Position numbers and translations under genes: made by a program
Shown here: positions 54,407 to 62,755 of the stretch, piece by piece
Layout: every line of letters starts with the position of its first letter
Position numbering within the stretch: the first letter of the stretch is position 1
From: Desulfatibacillum aliphaticivorans DSM 15576
Lineage (GTDB): Bacteria; Desulfobacterota; Desulfobacteria; Desulfobacterales; Desulfatibacillaceae
DNA: 64,000 nucleotides
Assembly: GCF_000429905.1 (NCBI RefSeq)
Contig: NZ_AUCT01000009.1
Location: forward strand, 62,001-126,000
Direction of reading: 5' to 3'
Notes under the pieces: generated by a model
Database searches by the model: none
Told to the model about the DNA's origin: nothing
What the model saw: only the letters and a program-made list of their open reading frames with translations

Positions 54407-56290
54407 ATGGCATCCAATGACAAAAAAGACCCATTCATCAGTCTTGTGGACAAGCTGCGCTCATTTTTCGGCTTCGGCAATCATCCGAAAAAACAGACCG
54501 GGTTGCCAGGCAAGAAGCATTTCAGCATCTGGTATTTCATTTTCGCCATGATTGCATTTTCCTATCTGCAACCGTTGCTGTTCTCCCCCAAAACAGAAGC
54601 AATTTTATATAGTCAATTTAAACAATATGTTAGTCAGGGCCTCGTAAGCGACTTGATCATCCGGCCTGAAAGCATCAAAGGCACGCTTGCAGGGCCGCCC
54701 AAAAGAGCGTTTACGACCGTTCGGGTGAATGATCCGGACCTGGTGAAGGAACTGGATGAGAGCAAAATCAGCTATTCCGGACGATATGAAAATAGATTTC
54801 TGAGCAGCCTCCTGTCCTGGGTTCTACCCCTTGGCATTTTTTTCCTGATTTGGCGGTTTGCCATGAAAAAGATGGGAACGGGGATGGGGGTCATGTCTTT
54901 TTCCAAGAGCAAAGCAAAAATTTTTGCGGAAACTGATACCAAGGTTTCTTTTGCCGATGTGGCCGGAATCGATGAGGCCAGGGAAGAGCTTGAGGAGGTG
55001 GTGGAGTTTCTTCAAACCCCTGAAAAATTTCAGAAACTGGGTGGGAGAATACCCAAAGGGGTGCTCCTGGTCGGCCCTCCTGGAACCGGCAAAACCCTTC
55101 TGGCCCGGGCCGTGGCCGGGGAGGCTAAGGCGCCATTCTTTTCCATCAGCGGGTCCGAATTCGTGGAGATGTTCGTCGGCGTGGGGGCGGCCCGCGTTCG
55201 CGATCTGTTCTCGCAGGCTGCGGCGCAAGCGCCTTGTATCATTTTCATAGACGAACTGGACGCCCTGGGCAAAGCCCGGGGGATGAATGTGATGGGCGGA
55301 CATGACGAACGGGAACAAACCCTGAACCAGCTCCTGGTGGAGATGGATGGCTTTGACGCCAATAAAGGCGTCATCATCATGGCCGCCACCAACCGGCCGG
55401 AAATTCTGGATCCTGCCTTGCTGCGCCCGGGACGCCTGGACCGGCAGGTTTTGGTGGATCGCCCGGATATCAACGGACGGGAGGCCATTTTAAAAATACA
55501 TTCCATAAACGTAACATTGGGACCCGATGTGGATCTGCGCAGGATCGCCGGCCGAACCCCAGGCTTTGTGGGCGCCGACTTGGCCAACATCATTAATGAA
55601 GCCGCCCTGCTGGCGGCCCGCAACGATAAAGAAACCGTGGATTCGGCCGATTTCGACGAGGCCATTGACCGGGTGGTCGCGGGTTTGCAGAAAAAAAACC
55701 GGGTGATGACTGCGCAGGAGAAGGAAATCGTCGCCTTTCATGAATCCGGACACGCCATTGTGGCCGAATCTGTCGAGCATGCCGACCCTGTTCATAAAAT
55801 TTCCATCATTCCCCGCGGAATAGCGGCCCTCGGCTATACCCAGCAGCAGCCCACGGAAGACCGTTATTTATTGACGCGCTCGGAGTTGATCGATCGTTTG
55901 GCCGTTCTTTTGGGCGGACGGGTGGCGGAGGAGGTGGTGTTTAATGAAATATCCACCGGGGCGCAAAATGACCTTCAACGGGCCTCCGACATCGCCCGGG
56001 CCATGGTCACGGAGTACGGCATGAGCGATCTGCTGGGCCTTGTAAGCTATGGGAGTCCGCGCAAGGCGCTGTTTATGCCGGAAGGCTTTTCCACTGGCAA
56101 AAATTACAGCGAAACCAAAGCCGCGCAAATTGATGACGAGATCACACGGATCGTCGATGAAGCCCATCAGCGCGTACGCAAAATCCTTTCCGAGCGGCGA
56201 ACAGTCCTCGATGATTTGGCCCGTCTTCTTTCGCAGAAGGAAAGCGTTCAGGGCGAGGAGCTAAGACAGATGCTGGCGGCTGCGCCTTGA
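54407..56290 (+). CDS. ftsH: FtsH, membrane AAA+ zinc metalloprotease
   Basis: A 627-residue membrane-bound ATP-dependent protease that degrades damaged membrane proteins and selected regulators. Two N-terminal helices (about 43-62 and 126-145) enclose a small periplasmic domain. The AAA module has Walker A GPPGTGKTLL (about 223-232), Walker B IIFIDELDALG and the second region of homology NRPEILDPALLRPGRLD. The peptidase has HESGH (445-449) with a downstream Asp in the STGAQNDLQRAS region. Length and motifs are complete. ATG 54407 follows AGGA. HflK/HflC genes upstream support a FtsH-HflKC complex. It may be a second FtsH; the normal genomic copy is not in this window. Confidence 0.96.
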   Translation: MASNDKKDPFISLVDKLRSFFGFGNHPKKQTGLPGKKHFSIWYFIFAMIAFSYLQPLLFSPKTEAILYSQFKQYVSQGLVSDLIIRPESIKGTLAGPPKRAFTTVRVNDPDLVKELDESKISYSGRYENRFLSSLLSWVLPLGIFFLIWRFAMKKMGTGMGVMSFSKSKAKIFAETDTKVSFADVAGIDEAREELEEVVEFLQTPEKFQKLGGRIPKGVLLVGPPGTGKTLLARAVAGEAKAPFFSISGSEFVEMFVGVGAARVRDLFSQAAAQAPCIIFIDELDALGKARGMNVMGGHDEREQTLNQLLVEMDGFDANKGVIIMAATNRPEILDPALLRPGRLDRQVLVDRPDINGREAILKIHSINVTLGPDVDLRRIAGRTPGFVGADLANIINEAALLAARNDKETVDSADFDEAIDRVVAGLQKKNRVMTAQEKEIVAFHESGHAIVAESVEHADPVHKISIIPRGIAALGYTQQQPTEDRYLLTRSELIDRLAVLLGGRVAEEVVFNEISTGAQNDLQRASDIARAMVTEYGMSDLLGLVSYGSPRKALFMPEGFSTGKNYSETKAAQIDDEITRIVDEAHQRVRKILSERRTVLDDLARLLSQKESVQGEELRQMLAAAP

Positions 56291-56389
56291 AGGGCCTCCT
56301 TATCACCTGTTTAGCCATCAGGAAGGGCGGCTGGAAACGAGCAAAGGGGAAATGGCGTTGATTGGAATTCTTTTTAATCTGGAGAAACT

Positions 56390-57769
56390 ATGAAAACTTG
56401 CCAGGACATAAAACCGGCGGCGAGCATTGACGCCATCATCCATTATGCGGAAGCGATGCTTGGCGTTCGTTTCACGAAAGTCAGAAAGAATCGGTACAAC
56501 GCACAGTGCCCTTTCCACGCCGACACCGAAAACAGCTTCAGGGTTTATGTCAACAAGGATGATGAGGTCCGGTTCCATTGCTTCGGCGCCTGCAAAGGCG
56601 ATTGGGATATTTATGACCTGATCATGCTGCGCAGGAAATGTCGTTCCGGAAAGGCGCAGCAGGTTTGGGCTGAGCATCTGGGGATGGCTGACTTCAAGTT
56701 TGACGCCGGCAGGGTCTCCTCCATTCCTGAACCTGACGAGACGCCGGAGCCCGATGTTCCGGTTGTATTCATCGAACCATTGAAACTTGATCAAAAGAAT
56801 GCCGCCTCTTTGGATGAGGCCGCCAGCTTTTACAATGGCCTTCTGGTTTCGCATAAAAACCGGTTCAAACACATTTGGGAATATCTTGCCAGCCGGGGTG
56901 TTGGACAAGACGCCATAAGCAAGTTCAACATCGGCTACGCCCCTCCTTATAGCGATGAACAGCACCGAGGCAGGGCGCTGGTAGACAGCTTCCTGCCACG
57001 CTTTGAAAAAAAGAACGAAACATTCAGCGCCGTCACGGATGCCGGCCTGGCCAGATTATTAAACGACAACAGCGTAAAAGGATATGGATATTATTGCCGG
57101 CAGATCGACTTCAGTCGTAAATATCCGTTTTCTAGAAATTACTGTGATGCTTTAGCTGGACGGATAGTGTTTCCTATTTGTGATTCAACATCTCTCACGA
57201 CTGGATTGGCCGGCAGAAACCCGGGCGATAGGGGCGTACGTTGGCTTAAACAACAGAGCAGAGAAGTCCCCCTTTCCGATAGAGCGCGTCTTTTCGGCCT
57301 TGAAAAGGCTGCCCAATATATCCGGCAATACCGGACAATCATTCTGGTGGAGGGCGTCTTTGACTATTTTGCATTCTACAATCTTCTCCAGGACATGGGT
57401 AAACCGGCGTTGGTTTCGACATTGGGCTCCTATGTCACCCCCGAAGCGGCTGCAATTATAACAAGCCTTGATATTGAGCACTTCATTGTCGCTTACAATT
57501 GGGACGAACTCGGCAGAAACGGCATTGAACGGATGGCGGCCAAATCAAACGGGTGGGTCTATTACCTTGGCGGTCCATCTAAGGATCAGTCTCCCTACGA
57601 TCTATTAAAGCCAGTGCTCGACGCCATCAACGGGTTTTCCCGAGGAGCATCTCATGATCTATGCGCGATGCTTCCGAAAACAAAAATTAAAACAGGTACA
57701 GGCGGGCATAATAAGGTGCAGCCGCCCTCTGTTGCAGTCGCCTGCAGTGGAAAAACTGCTTCAGACTAA
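56390..57769 (+). CDS. DnaG-like CHC2 zinc-finger/Toprim protein
   Basis: A 459-residue primase-like protein. The N-terminal zinc finger has Cys40, His43, Cys64 and Cys68 (C-x2-H-x20-C-x3-C; DnaG has C-x2-C at the last pair). The Toprim domain shows the catalytic-type Glu in ILVEGVFDYFAF (Glu321) but the DxD motif reads Asn370-Trp-Asp372 in AYNWDELGRNG. A DnaB-binding C-terminal domain is not evident. It may be a phage/plasmid-type primase or a nucleic-acid-binding protein of other function. Sitting between ftsH and groL, it has no replication neighbours. Confidence 0.82.
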   Translation: MKTCQDIKPAASIDAIIHYAEAMLGVRFTKVRKNRYNAQCPFHADTENSFRVYVNKDDEVRFHCFGACKGDWDIYDLIMLRRKCRSGKAQQVWAEHLGMADFKFDAGRVSSIPEPDETPEPDVPVVFIEPLKLDQKNAASLDEAASFYNGLLVSHKNRFKHIWEYLASRGVGQDAISKFNIGYAPPYSDEQHRGRALVDSFLPRFEKKNETFSAVTDAGLARLLNDNSVKGYGYYCRQIDFSRKYPFSRNYCDALAGRIVFPICDSTSLTTGLAGRNPGDRGVRWLKQQSREVPLSDRARLFGLEKAAQYIRQYRTIILVEGVFDYFAFYNLLQDMGKPALVSTLGSYVTPEAAAIITSLDIEHFIVAYNWDELGRNGIERMAAKSNGWVYYLGGPSKDQSPYDLLKPVLDAINGFSRGASHDLCAMLPKTKIKTGTGGHNKVQPPSVAVACSGKTASD

Positions 57770-57780
57770 GGAGGATAGAC

Positions 57781-58008
57781 ATGAACGTTAAACTAACCGT
57801 CGGCATGATCATGGCCGGACTGGTATTTGTATTCATCATTCAAAATTTTGCGGTGATGGAGCTTGGATTTTTATTCTGGACGCTATCCATGCCCTTGGCA
57901 TTGCTGCTGTTCCTGATCCTGTCTGCAGGCATTTTCATGGGCTGGCTGCTGCGCGGCAGCTTCATTAGAAGGAAAGGCATTGCCCAAGATGGTCAAAATG
58001 CTGCGTAA
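57781..58008 (+). CDS. LapA/DUF1049-like small membrane protein
   Basis: A 75-residue inner-membrane protein with two hydrophobic helices (about 5-24 and 32-55), an Asn-Phe-Ala-Val motif after helix 1 (IIQNFAVMELGFLFW) and a short basic tail (RGSFIRRKG). This matches LapA/DUF1049. In E. coli LapA works with LapB to steer FtsH towards LpxC, so a LapA-like protein next to ftsH and hflKC fits an FtsH-linked role. AAGGAGG lies six bases before the ATG. Confidence 0.8.
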   Translation: MNVKLTVGMIMAGLVFVFIIQNFAVMELGFLFWTLSMPLALLLFLILSAGIFMGWLLRGSFIRRKGIAQDGQNAA

Positions 58009-58056
58009 CATACGAAAGTCATAAGAATACTCAAAATCGAGAAGATGGAGAGAAAA

Positions 58057-58524
58057 ATGAAATGCGAAACAATTAAGCCAGTCGACATGGATTCGCTTTC
58101 AGCGGTGAGTTGTCGGCAGGGGGCTGGTTGTAAGCAACAAAAATCGGGCTTTCAGCCAACCCGATGCTTAGTGGTTGATGATGACTTCACGATCATTGAA
58201 TACGTGGTCCAGCTGCTTGAACTGCTTGGATTTTTAAGGGTGGAAACCGCCCAAGGGCAACCTGACGTGATGAACAAACTCACTGCCGGCTCATACGAAC
58301 TATTGATCACGGATTTGGAGATGCCGGACATGAATGGCTACCATCTGACCCAAACAGTCAAACAGGATGCGCCTGACACCAAAACAATCATCATGACGGG
58401 CCGTCATAAAGCCTATTGCCGCGCAATGATGGCTTCATGGTGGGTGGACGGGTGGCTTTTCAAGCCTTTTAAACTAAAGGAACTGCGCTCCATGTTGTCG
58501 TTGCTTGGATTGCTTAAGACCTGA
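58057..58524 (+). CDS. Single-domain response regulator
   Basis: A protein of about 155 residues with a receiver domain at about 35-155: the acidic pair in CLVVDDDFT, phospho-Asp in LLITDLEMPDMNG, the Thr in IIMTGRH and Lys in LFKPFKLKE. A short N-terminal extension contains three cysteines (VSCRQGAGC, then RC before the domain). No output domain. The cognate kinase is not in the visible part of the cluster. ATG 58057 has GGAG seven bases upstream. Confidence 0.88.
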   Translation: MKCETIKPVDMDSLSAVSCRQGAGCKQQKSGFQPTRCLVVDDDFTIIEYVVQLLELLGFLRVETAQGQPDVMNKLTAGSYELLITDLEMPDMNGYHLTQTVKQDAPDTKTIIMTGRHKAYCRAMMASWWVDGWLFKPFKLKELRSMLSLLGLLKT

Positions 58525-58675
58525 AAGCCCGGACACGCAGAGAAATCACTGCGACTATGCACTCAAAAACGAATGGTTCAATTTCCGGCATTAGGCTGCC
58601 AGCCGTTTAGCAAGAAACGCTGAGGAGGCCAAACCGCCTGTGCTATTTCCCAAGTGAACTGAAGGAGACCCTAAA

Positions 58676-60298
58676 ATGACAGTTAAAGCAATGAAATATG
58701 GCGCAAAAGCACGAAGTAAAATGATGCAGGGGATTAACAACCTGGCTGACGCGGTACAAGTTACCCTCGGGCCCAAAGGGCGTCATGTGCTCATAAATAA
58801 AACCTGGGGCTCTCCCAAAATAACCAAGGACGGGGTGACTGTCGCCAAGGAAATAGTATTGGAGGACCGGTTTGAAAACATAGGTGCGCAAATGGTTATG
58901 GAGGTGGCTTTCAAGACCTCGGATGAAGCCGGAGACGGCACGACCACGGCGACCATCCTGGCCCGGGCCATCTATCGGGAGGGCTCAAAGCTCGTGGCTG
59001 CCGGCGGGAGCCCCATGGCCATAAAGCGGGGGATCGACAAATCCGTCGCCCTGGTGGTGGAGCAGCTAAAAAAAATGTCCAAACCAATAAGGGATACAAA
59101 AGATATTGCCCAGGTCGGGGCTATTTCCGCCAACAACGATTCCGCAATCGGCGACCTCATCGCCGAGGCCATGGAAAAAGTCGGCCGACACGGAGTGATT
59201 ACGGTAGAGGAAGGCAAGGTCATGGAGACAACGCTCAACATTGTCGAGGGGATGCAATTCGACAGCGGCTATCTGAGCCCCTATTTTGTCACAGACACGG
59301 TCAAAATGGAGGCCGACATGGAAGATCCCTATGTCCTTTTGCACGAAAAAAAAATCAGCAGCATGCGCGATCTATTGCCCATTCTGGAGCAGGTCATCCA
59401 AACCGGTAAGCCCATACTGATTATGGCCGAGGATGTGGATGGAGATGCATTGACTGCTCTGGTGGTCAATAAAATGGGCGGCGCCTTGCGTTGCGCGGCC
59501 GTGAAGCCTCCTGGTTTCGGTGACCTCCGCAAGGCCATGTTGGAAGACATCGCCATCCTGACCGGCGGCCGGGCTATCACCGAGGAGCTGGGTCTCGATT
59601 TGCAAACGGTGCTCCTGGAGGACCTGGGCTCGGCCAATCGCATTACTGTAAGTAGTGACAGCACGACGATTATCGGAGGCGGTTGCGACCGCAAGGCCCT
59701 GGACGGGCGTATCAGTCAGATCAAGGCCCAGATAAAAATGACAACCGATAATTACGACAAGGAAAAACTGCAACAGCGTTTGGCGAAACTGGCAGGAGGC
59801 GTTGCCGTTATCCATGTGGGGGCGGCAACTGAATTCGAGATGCAGGAGAAGAAGGATCGGATTGATGATGCGCTCAGCGCCACCCGTGCGGCCGTGGAGG
59901 AAGGCATTGTCCCGGGGGGAGGTGTTGCCTACCTGCGCGCCATGACGGTCCTTGCAACGATTAAACTCCCAGGAGAAGAGCAACTTGGCGTCGAACTCAT
60001 GAAACGCGCCCTTGAAGCCCCGGCCAAGCAAATCGCGGCTAACGCCGGTTTTGAGGGGCCGGTAGTGCTTGCGCGCATTATGGAGGGCGGAGGCAGTTTT
60101 GGATTCAACGCTGAAACAGGGACTTATGAAGATCTAATTGAGGCCGGAATCATAGACCCGACCAAGGTGTCACGGTTTGCACTTCAAAACGCTGCTTCCG
60201 TGGCCGGCCTCCTCATGACCACGGAAGCCATGATCGCTGACAAACCCCAAAGGGGATCGTCTTTGGCGGCCGCCGCGCCATTGGAAGACTCATATTAG
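58676..60298 (+). CDS. groL: GroEL-type chaperonin lacking the Gly-Met tail
   Basis: A 540-residue group I chaperonin subunit. The ATPase core is intact: VTLGPKGRHVLI, AGDGTTTATILA (catalytic Asp), RIDDALSATRAAVEEGIVPGGG with the second catalytic Asp. The C-terminus ends in SLAAAAPLEDSY instead of the GGM repeats of standard GroEL, and no groES gene is adjacent. The N-terminus is close to but distinct from the common AAKDVKF start. AAGGAG precedes the ATG. It most likely is a paralog; whether it uses the housekeeping GroES is unknown. No CIRCE element was found upstream. Confidence 0.95.
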   Translation: MTVKAMKYGAKARSKMMQGINNLADAVQVTLGPKGRHVLINKTWGSPKITKDGVTVAKEIVLEDRFENIGAQMVMEVAFKTSDEAGDGTTTATILARAIYREGSKLVAAGGSPMAIKRGIDKSVALVVEQLKKMSKPIRDTKDIAQVGAISANNDSAIGDLIAEAMEKVGRHGVITVEEGKVMETTLNIVEGMQFDSGYLSPYFVTDTVKMEADMEDPYVLLHEKKISSMRDLLPILEQVIQTGKPILIMAEDVDGDALTALVVNKMGGALRCAAVKPPGFGDLRKAMLEDIAILTGGRAITEELGLDLQTVLLEDLGSANRITVSSDSTTIIGGGCDRKALDGRISQIKAQIKMTTDNYDKEKLQQRLAKLAGGVAVIHVGAATEFEMQEKKDRIDDALSATRAAVEEGIVPGGGVAYLRAMTVLATIKLPGEEQLGVELMKRALEAPAKQIAANAGFEGPVVLARIMEGGGSFGFNAETGTYEDLIEAGIIDPTKVSRFALQNAASVAGLLMTTEAMIADKPQRGSSLAAAAPLEDSY

Positions 60299-60314
60299 AT
60301 TGGGAGCCGTTCCT

Positions 60315-62573
60315 ATGGTCACAAGCTCAAGACAAATCGTGAACGAGGTCAACAACACGACGCATTTGGATGAGGCGCTGTCGCTGGTCGTGAAGCATTC
60401 CAGATCGTTCATGGGGGCGGATGCATGCTCCGTCTATATTTGTGACAAACAAAACGGCCGGTTTAACCTCATGGCGTTTGACGGCGCGATGTCCGACGCA
60501 ATCGGCAATACTCAGGTCGGGAGCAACGAAGGACTGGTGGGATGGGTGGCGGCGCATGAAGAAGTCATCAACTTGTCAAATGCCGCCGATCATCCCGGCT
60601 TCCAGGGTATATCTAATATAAATGACGGGCCTTTTTACGGATTCATGGGCGTGCCCATCATACAGCATGGAAGGGCCGTAGGCGTCCTGGCGGCGCAAAG
60701 GTTTGAACGGCGCAGCTTCAGCGATGACGATGTAGCTTTTTTTTCGACCCTGGCTTTTCAGCTTGGCGAGGCCATACATCACCTTCTGGCCAAATGGGAA
60801 TTAAGCCGGCGGCTGAGTGAACCTTCTCGCGGAAGAATGCGTATTCTTGGAATCCCTTGCGCGCCGGGCCTGTCGACGGGTAATATTGTGCTCTCCCAAC
60901 CTGCGGATTTACAATCGACGCCAGACCGCATCGCACAGGATATCCAATCGGAACTTAATGCCTTTCAAGCTGCATTGATCGCCGCCAAAAACGAATTACA
61001 TGCAGGCAAGGAACGCATGCGCATCCATTTGGCAGACGAGGCGCTGTCCCTGTTCGATGCCTACATGATGATGCTTGAATCAGATAAGCTGACCAGCGGT
61101 GCGACGGCGCGTATCCGAAACGGCCAATGGGCGCGAGGGGCGCTGCGAGACACCATTTCCGAAATGGCGCAAGTTTTTGAGAAAATGGAGAATCCCTATC
61201 TTGCTGCACGCGCCGAAGATATCCGAACCATCGGCCAGCAGGTTCTTGTCCATTTACAGCAGGCCGCACCTGGGTCCAGGACATACCCAAAGCAATGCAT
61301 CCTGGCGGGATGGGAAGTCAGTCTGGCCGAAATTTCAAACGTTCCCCGCGACCAGCTGGCCGGCATTGTCAGCGTTAAAGGATCGCCATTATCCCATACG
61401 GCGATTATTTGCCGCGCAATAGGCATTCCCGCCGTAATGTGCCTGACAGACTTGGTCATCGCCAATTTCGAAGGTTGCGAAATCACGCTGGATGGTTTCC
61501 AGGGCGCCGTCTGCATCAATCCTTCGCCTGAGGATATCGAGGCGTTTCGGCAACTCATTCAGGAAGAACAGGCCATCGCCGCCCAACTTGAAACACTGCG
61601 TCAGCTGCCAGCACAAACCTTGGATGGGGCGCCGATTCCAATGCATGTCAATTTGGGGGTGGACGCCGATGATCTGTCAATGAACGCCAAAGAATATGAA
61701 GGTGTGGGCCTGTACCGCACGGAGTTTTTCTTTATTGCCCGCGACACGCTTCCCACAGAGGAGGAACAGTACCGGCTCTACCGGGATTTGCTGCAATTTT
61801 TCGCGCCAAAACCAGTGACGATCCGGACCCTGGACGCTGGGGGCGATAAGAAACTGCCATTTTTCACCATCGCTGAAACCAATCCTTTTCTGGGGCGGCG
61901 CGGGATACGCTTCACCCTTGATCACACCGAGATTTTCTTGACCCAATTGCGGGCGTTGCTGCGCGCCAATGCCGGAATCGGGAATCTGCAGATCCTTTTC
62001 CCCATGATCAGCAGGATTTATGAGATTGACGCGGCCCTTGGCCTGCTGGACCGCGCCTATTCAGACCTCACGGAGGAAGGCCGTGCCGCTGCAAAACCTC
62101 AGATCGGCGCCATGATCGAAGTGCCTTCAGCCGTTTATGTCATCGCCGAACTGGCCAGGCGGGTTGATTTTTTCTCCATTGGAACCAATGACCTCACCCA
62201 GTTTCTTCTCGCCATGGACAGAAGCAACCCTTGGGGGCAGGGCTTCAACGACAACCTTCACCCCTCCGTCGTCCATGTCGTTGACGATATCGTCCAAAGA
62301 GCCCATCGTAAAAACAAACCGGTCGGTGTATGCGGTGAAATGGCGGGGGATCCGGCATCCGCCCTTCTGCTCATCGGCCTTGGGGTTGATTCCCTGAGCA
62401 TGACCCCCTCCAGCCTGCCGCGCATCAAATGGACCATCCGAAACTTTACCATGCAGCAGGCGCGCGGGCTGGCCGACAGTGCGCTAAAGATTGACAATGA
62501 AGCCGATACTCAACGGCTGTTGAATCATGCCCTGAATACCGCTGGCCTTAGTGTGCTCGTGCGTGAAACTTGA
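60315..62573 (+). CDS. ptsP: PtsP-like PEP-protein phosphotransferase with GAF domain
   Basis: A 752-residue enzyme I of the nitrogen-type PTS. Residues about 10-170 are a GAF sensor domain (SRSFMGADACSVYICDK, GLVGWVAAHEEV, GVLAAQRFERR). The phosphohistidine domain has the active His in GSPLSHTAIICRA, and the PEP-binding TIM barrel follows (GLYRTEFFF, TLDAGGDKKLPFF, FFSIGTNDLTQFLLAMDR, GVCGEMAGDP). It autophosphorylates from PEP and passes phosphate to an NPr-type protein, not encoded here. ATG 60315 follows GGGAG; it starts 17 bases after groL, so both are one transcript. Confidence 0.93.
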   Translation: MVTSSRQIVNEVNNTTHLDEALSLVVKHSRSFMGADACSVYICDKQNGRFNLMAFDGAMSDAIGNTQVGSNEGLVGWVAAHEEVINLSNAADHPGFQGISNINDGPFYGFMGVPIIQHGRAVGVLAAQRFERRSFSDDDVAFFSTLAFQLGEAIHHLLAKWELSRRLSEPSRGRMRILGIPCAPGLSTGNIVLSQPADLQSTPDRIAQDIQSELNAFQAALIAAKNELHAGKERMRIHLADEALSLFDAYMMMLESDKLTSGATARIRNGQWARGALRDTISEMAQVFEKMENPYLAARAEDIRTIGQQVLVHLQQAAPGSRTYPKQCILAGWEVSLAEISNVPRDQLAGIVSVKGSPLSHTAIICRAIGIPAVMCLTDLVIANFEGCEITLDGFQGAVCINPSPEDIEAFRQLIQEEQAIAAQLETLRQLPAQTLDGAPIPMHVNLGVDADDLSMNAKEYEGVGLYRTEFFFIARDTLPTEEEQYRLYRDLLQFFAPKPVTIRTLDAGGDKKLPFFTIAETNPFLGRRGIRFTLDHTEIFLTQLRALLRANAGIGNLQILFPMISRIYEIDAALGLLDRAYSDLTEEGRAAAKPQIGAMIEVPSAVYVIAELARRVDFFSIGTNDLTQFLLAMDRSNPWGQGFNDNLHPSVVHVVDDIVQRAHRKNKPVGVCGEMAGDPASALLLIGLGVDSLSMTPSSLPRIKWTIRNFTMQQARGLADSALKIDNEADTQRLLNHALNTAGLSVLVRET

Positions 62574-62755
62574 CCTCATAAAACACAAAAAGAGTAATGC
62601 CCATGAACAGATGCGAAAAGCCAAGGTTTTCAAAGCAACAGATTGGTCCGAGGTATACTCCCATCGGCCCTTGGGAAAATAATTGATGCCATCTAAATTT
62701 TCCGCTACAATCATTTTACTCTTAAGCCTAACTGCGACAAAGATGGAATCATCCA

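Noticed and set aside
58525..58675. CIRCE or heat-shock sigma-32 element before groL
   Set aside because: No TTAGCACTC-N9-GAGTGCTAA dyad and no convincing sigma-32 boxes; a GG-GC pair near 58587 has the wrong spacing for sigma-54.
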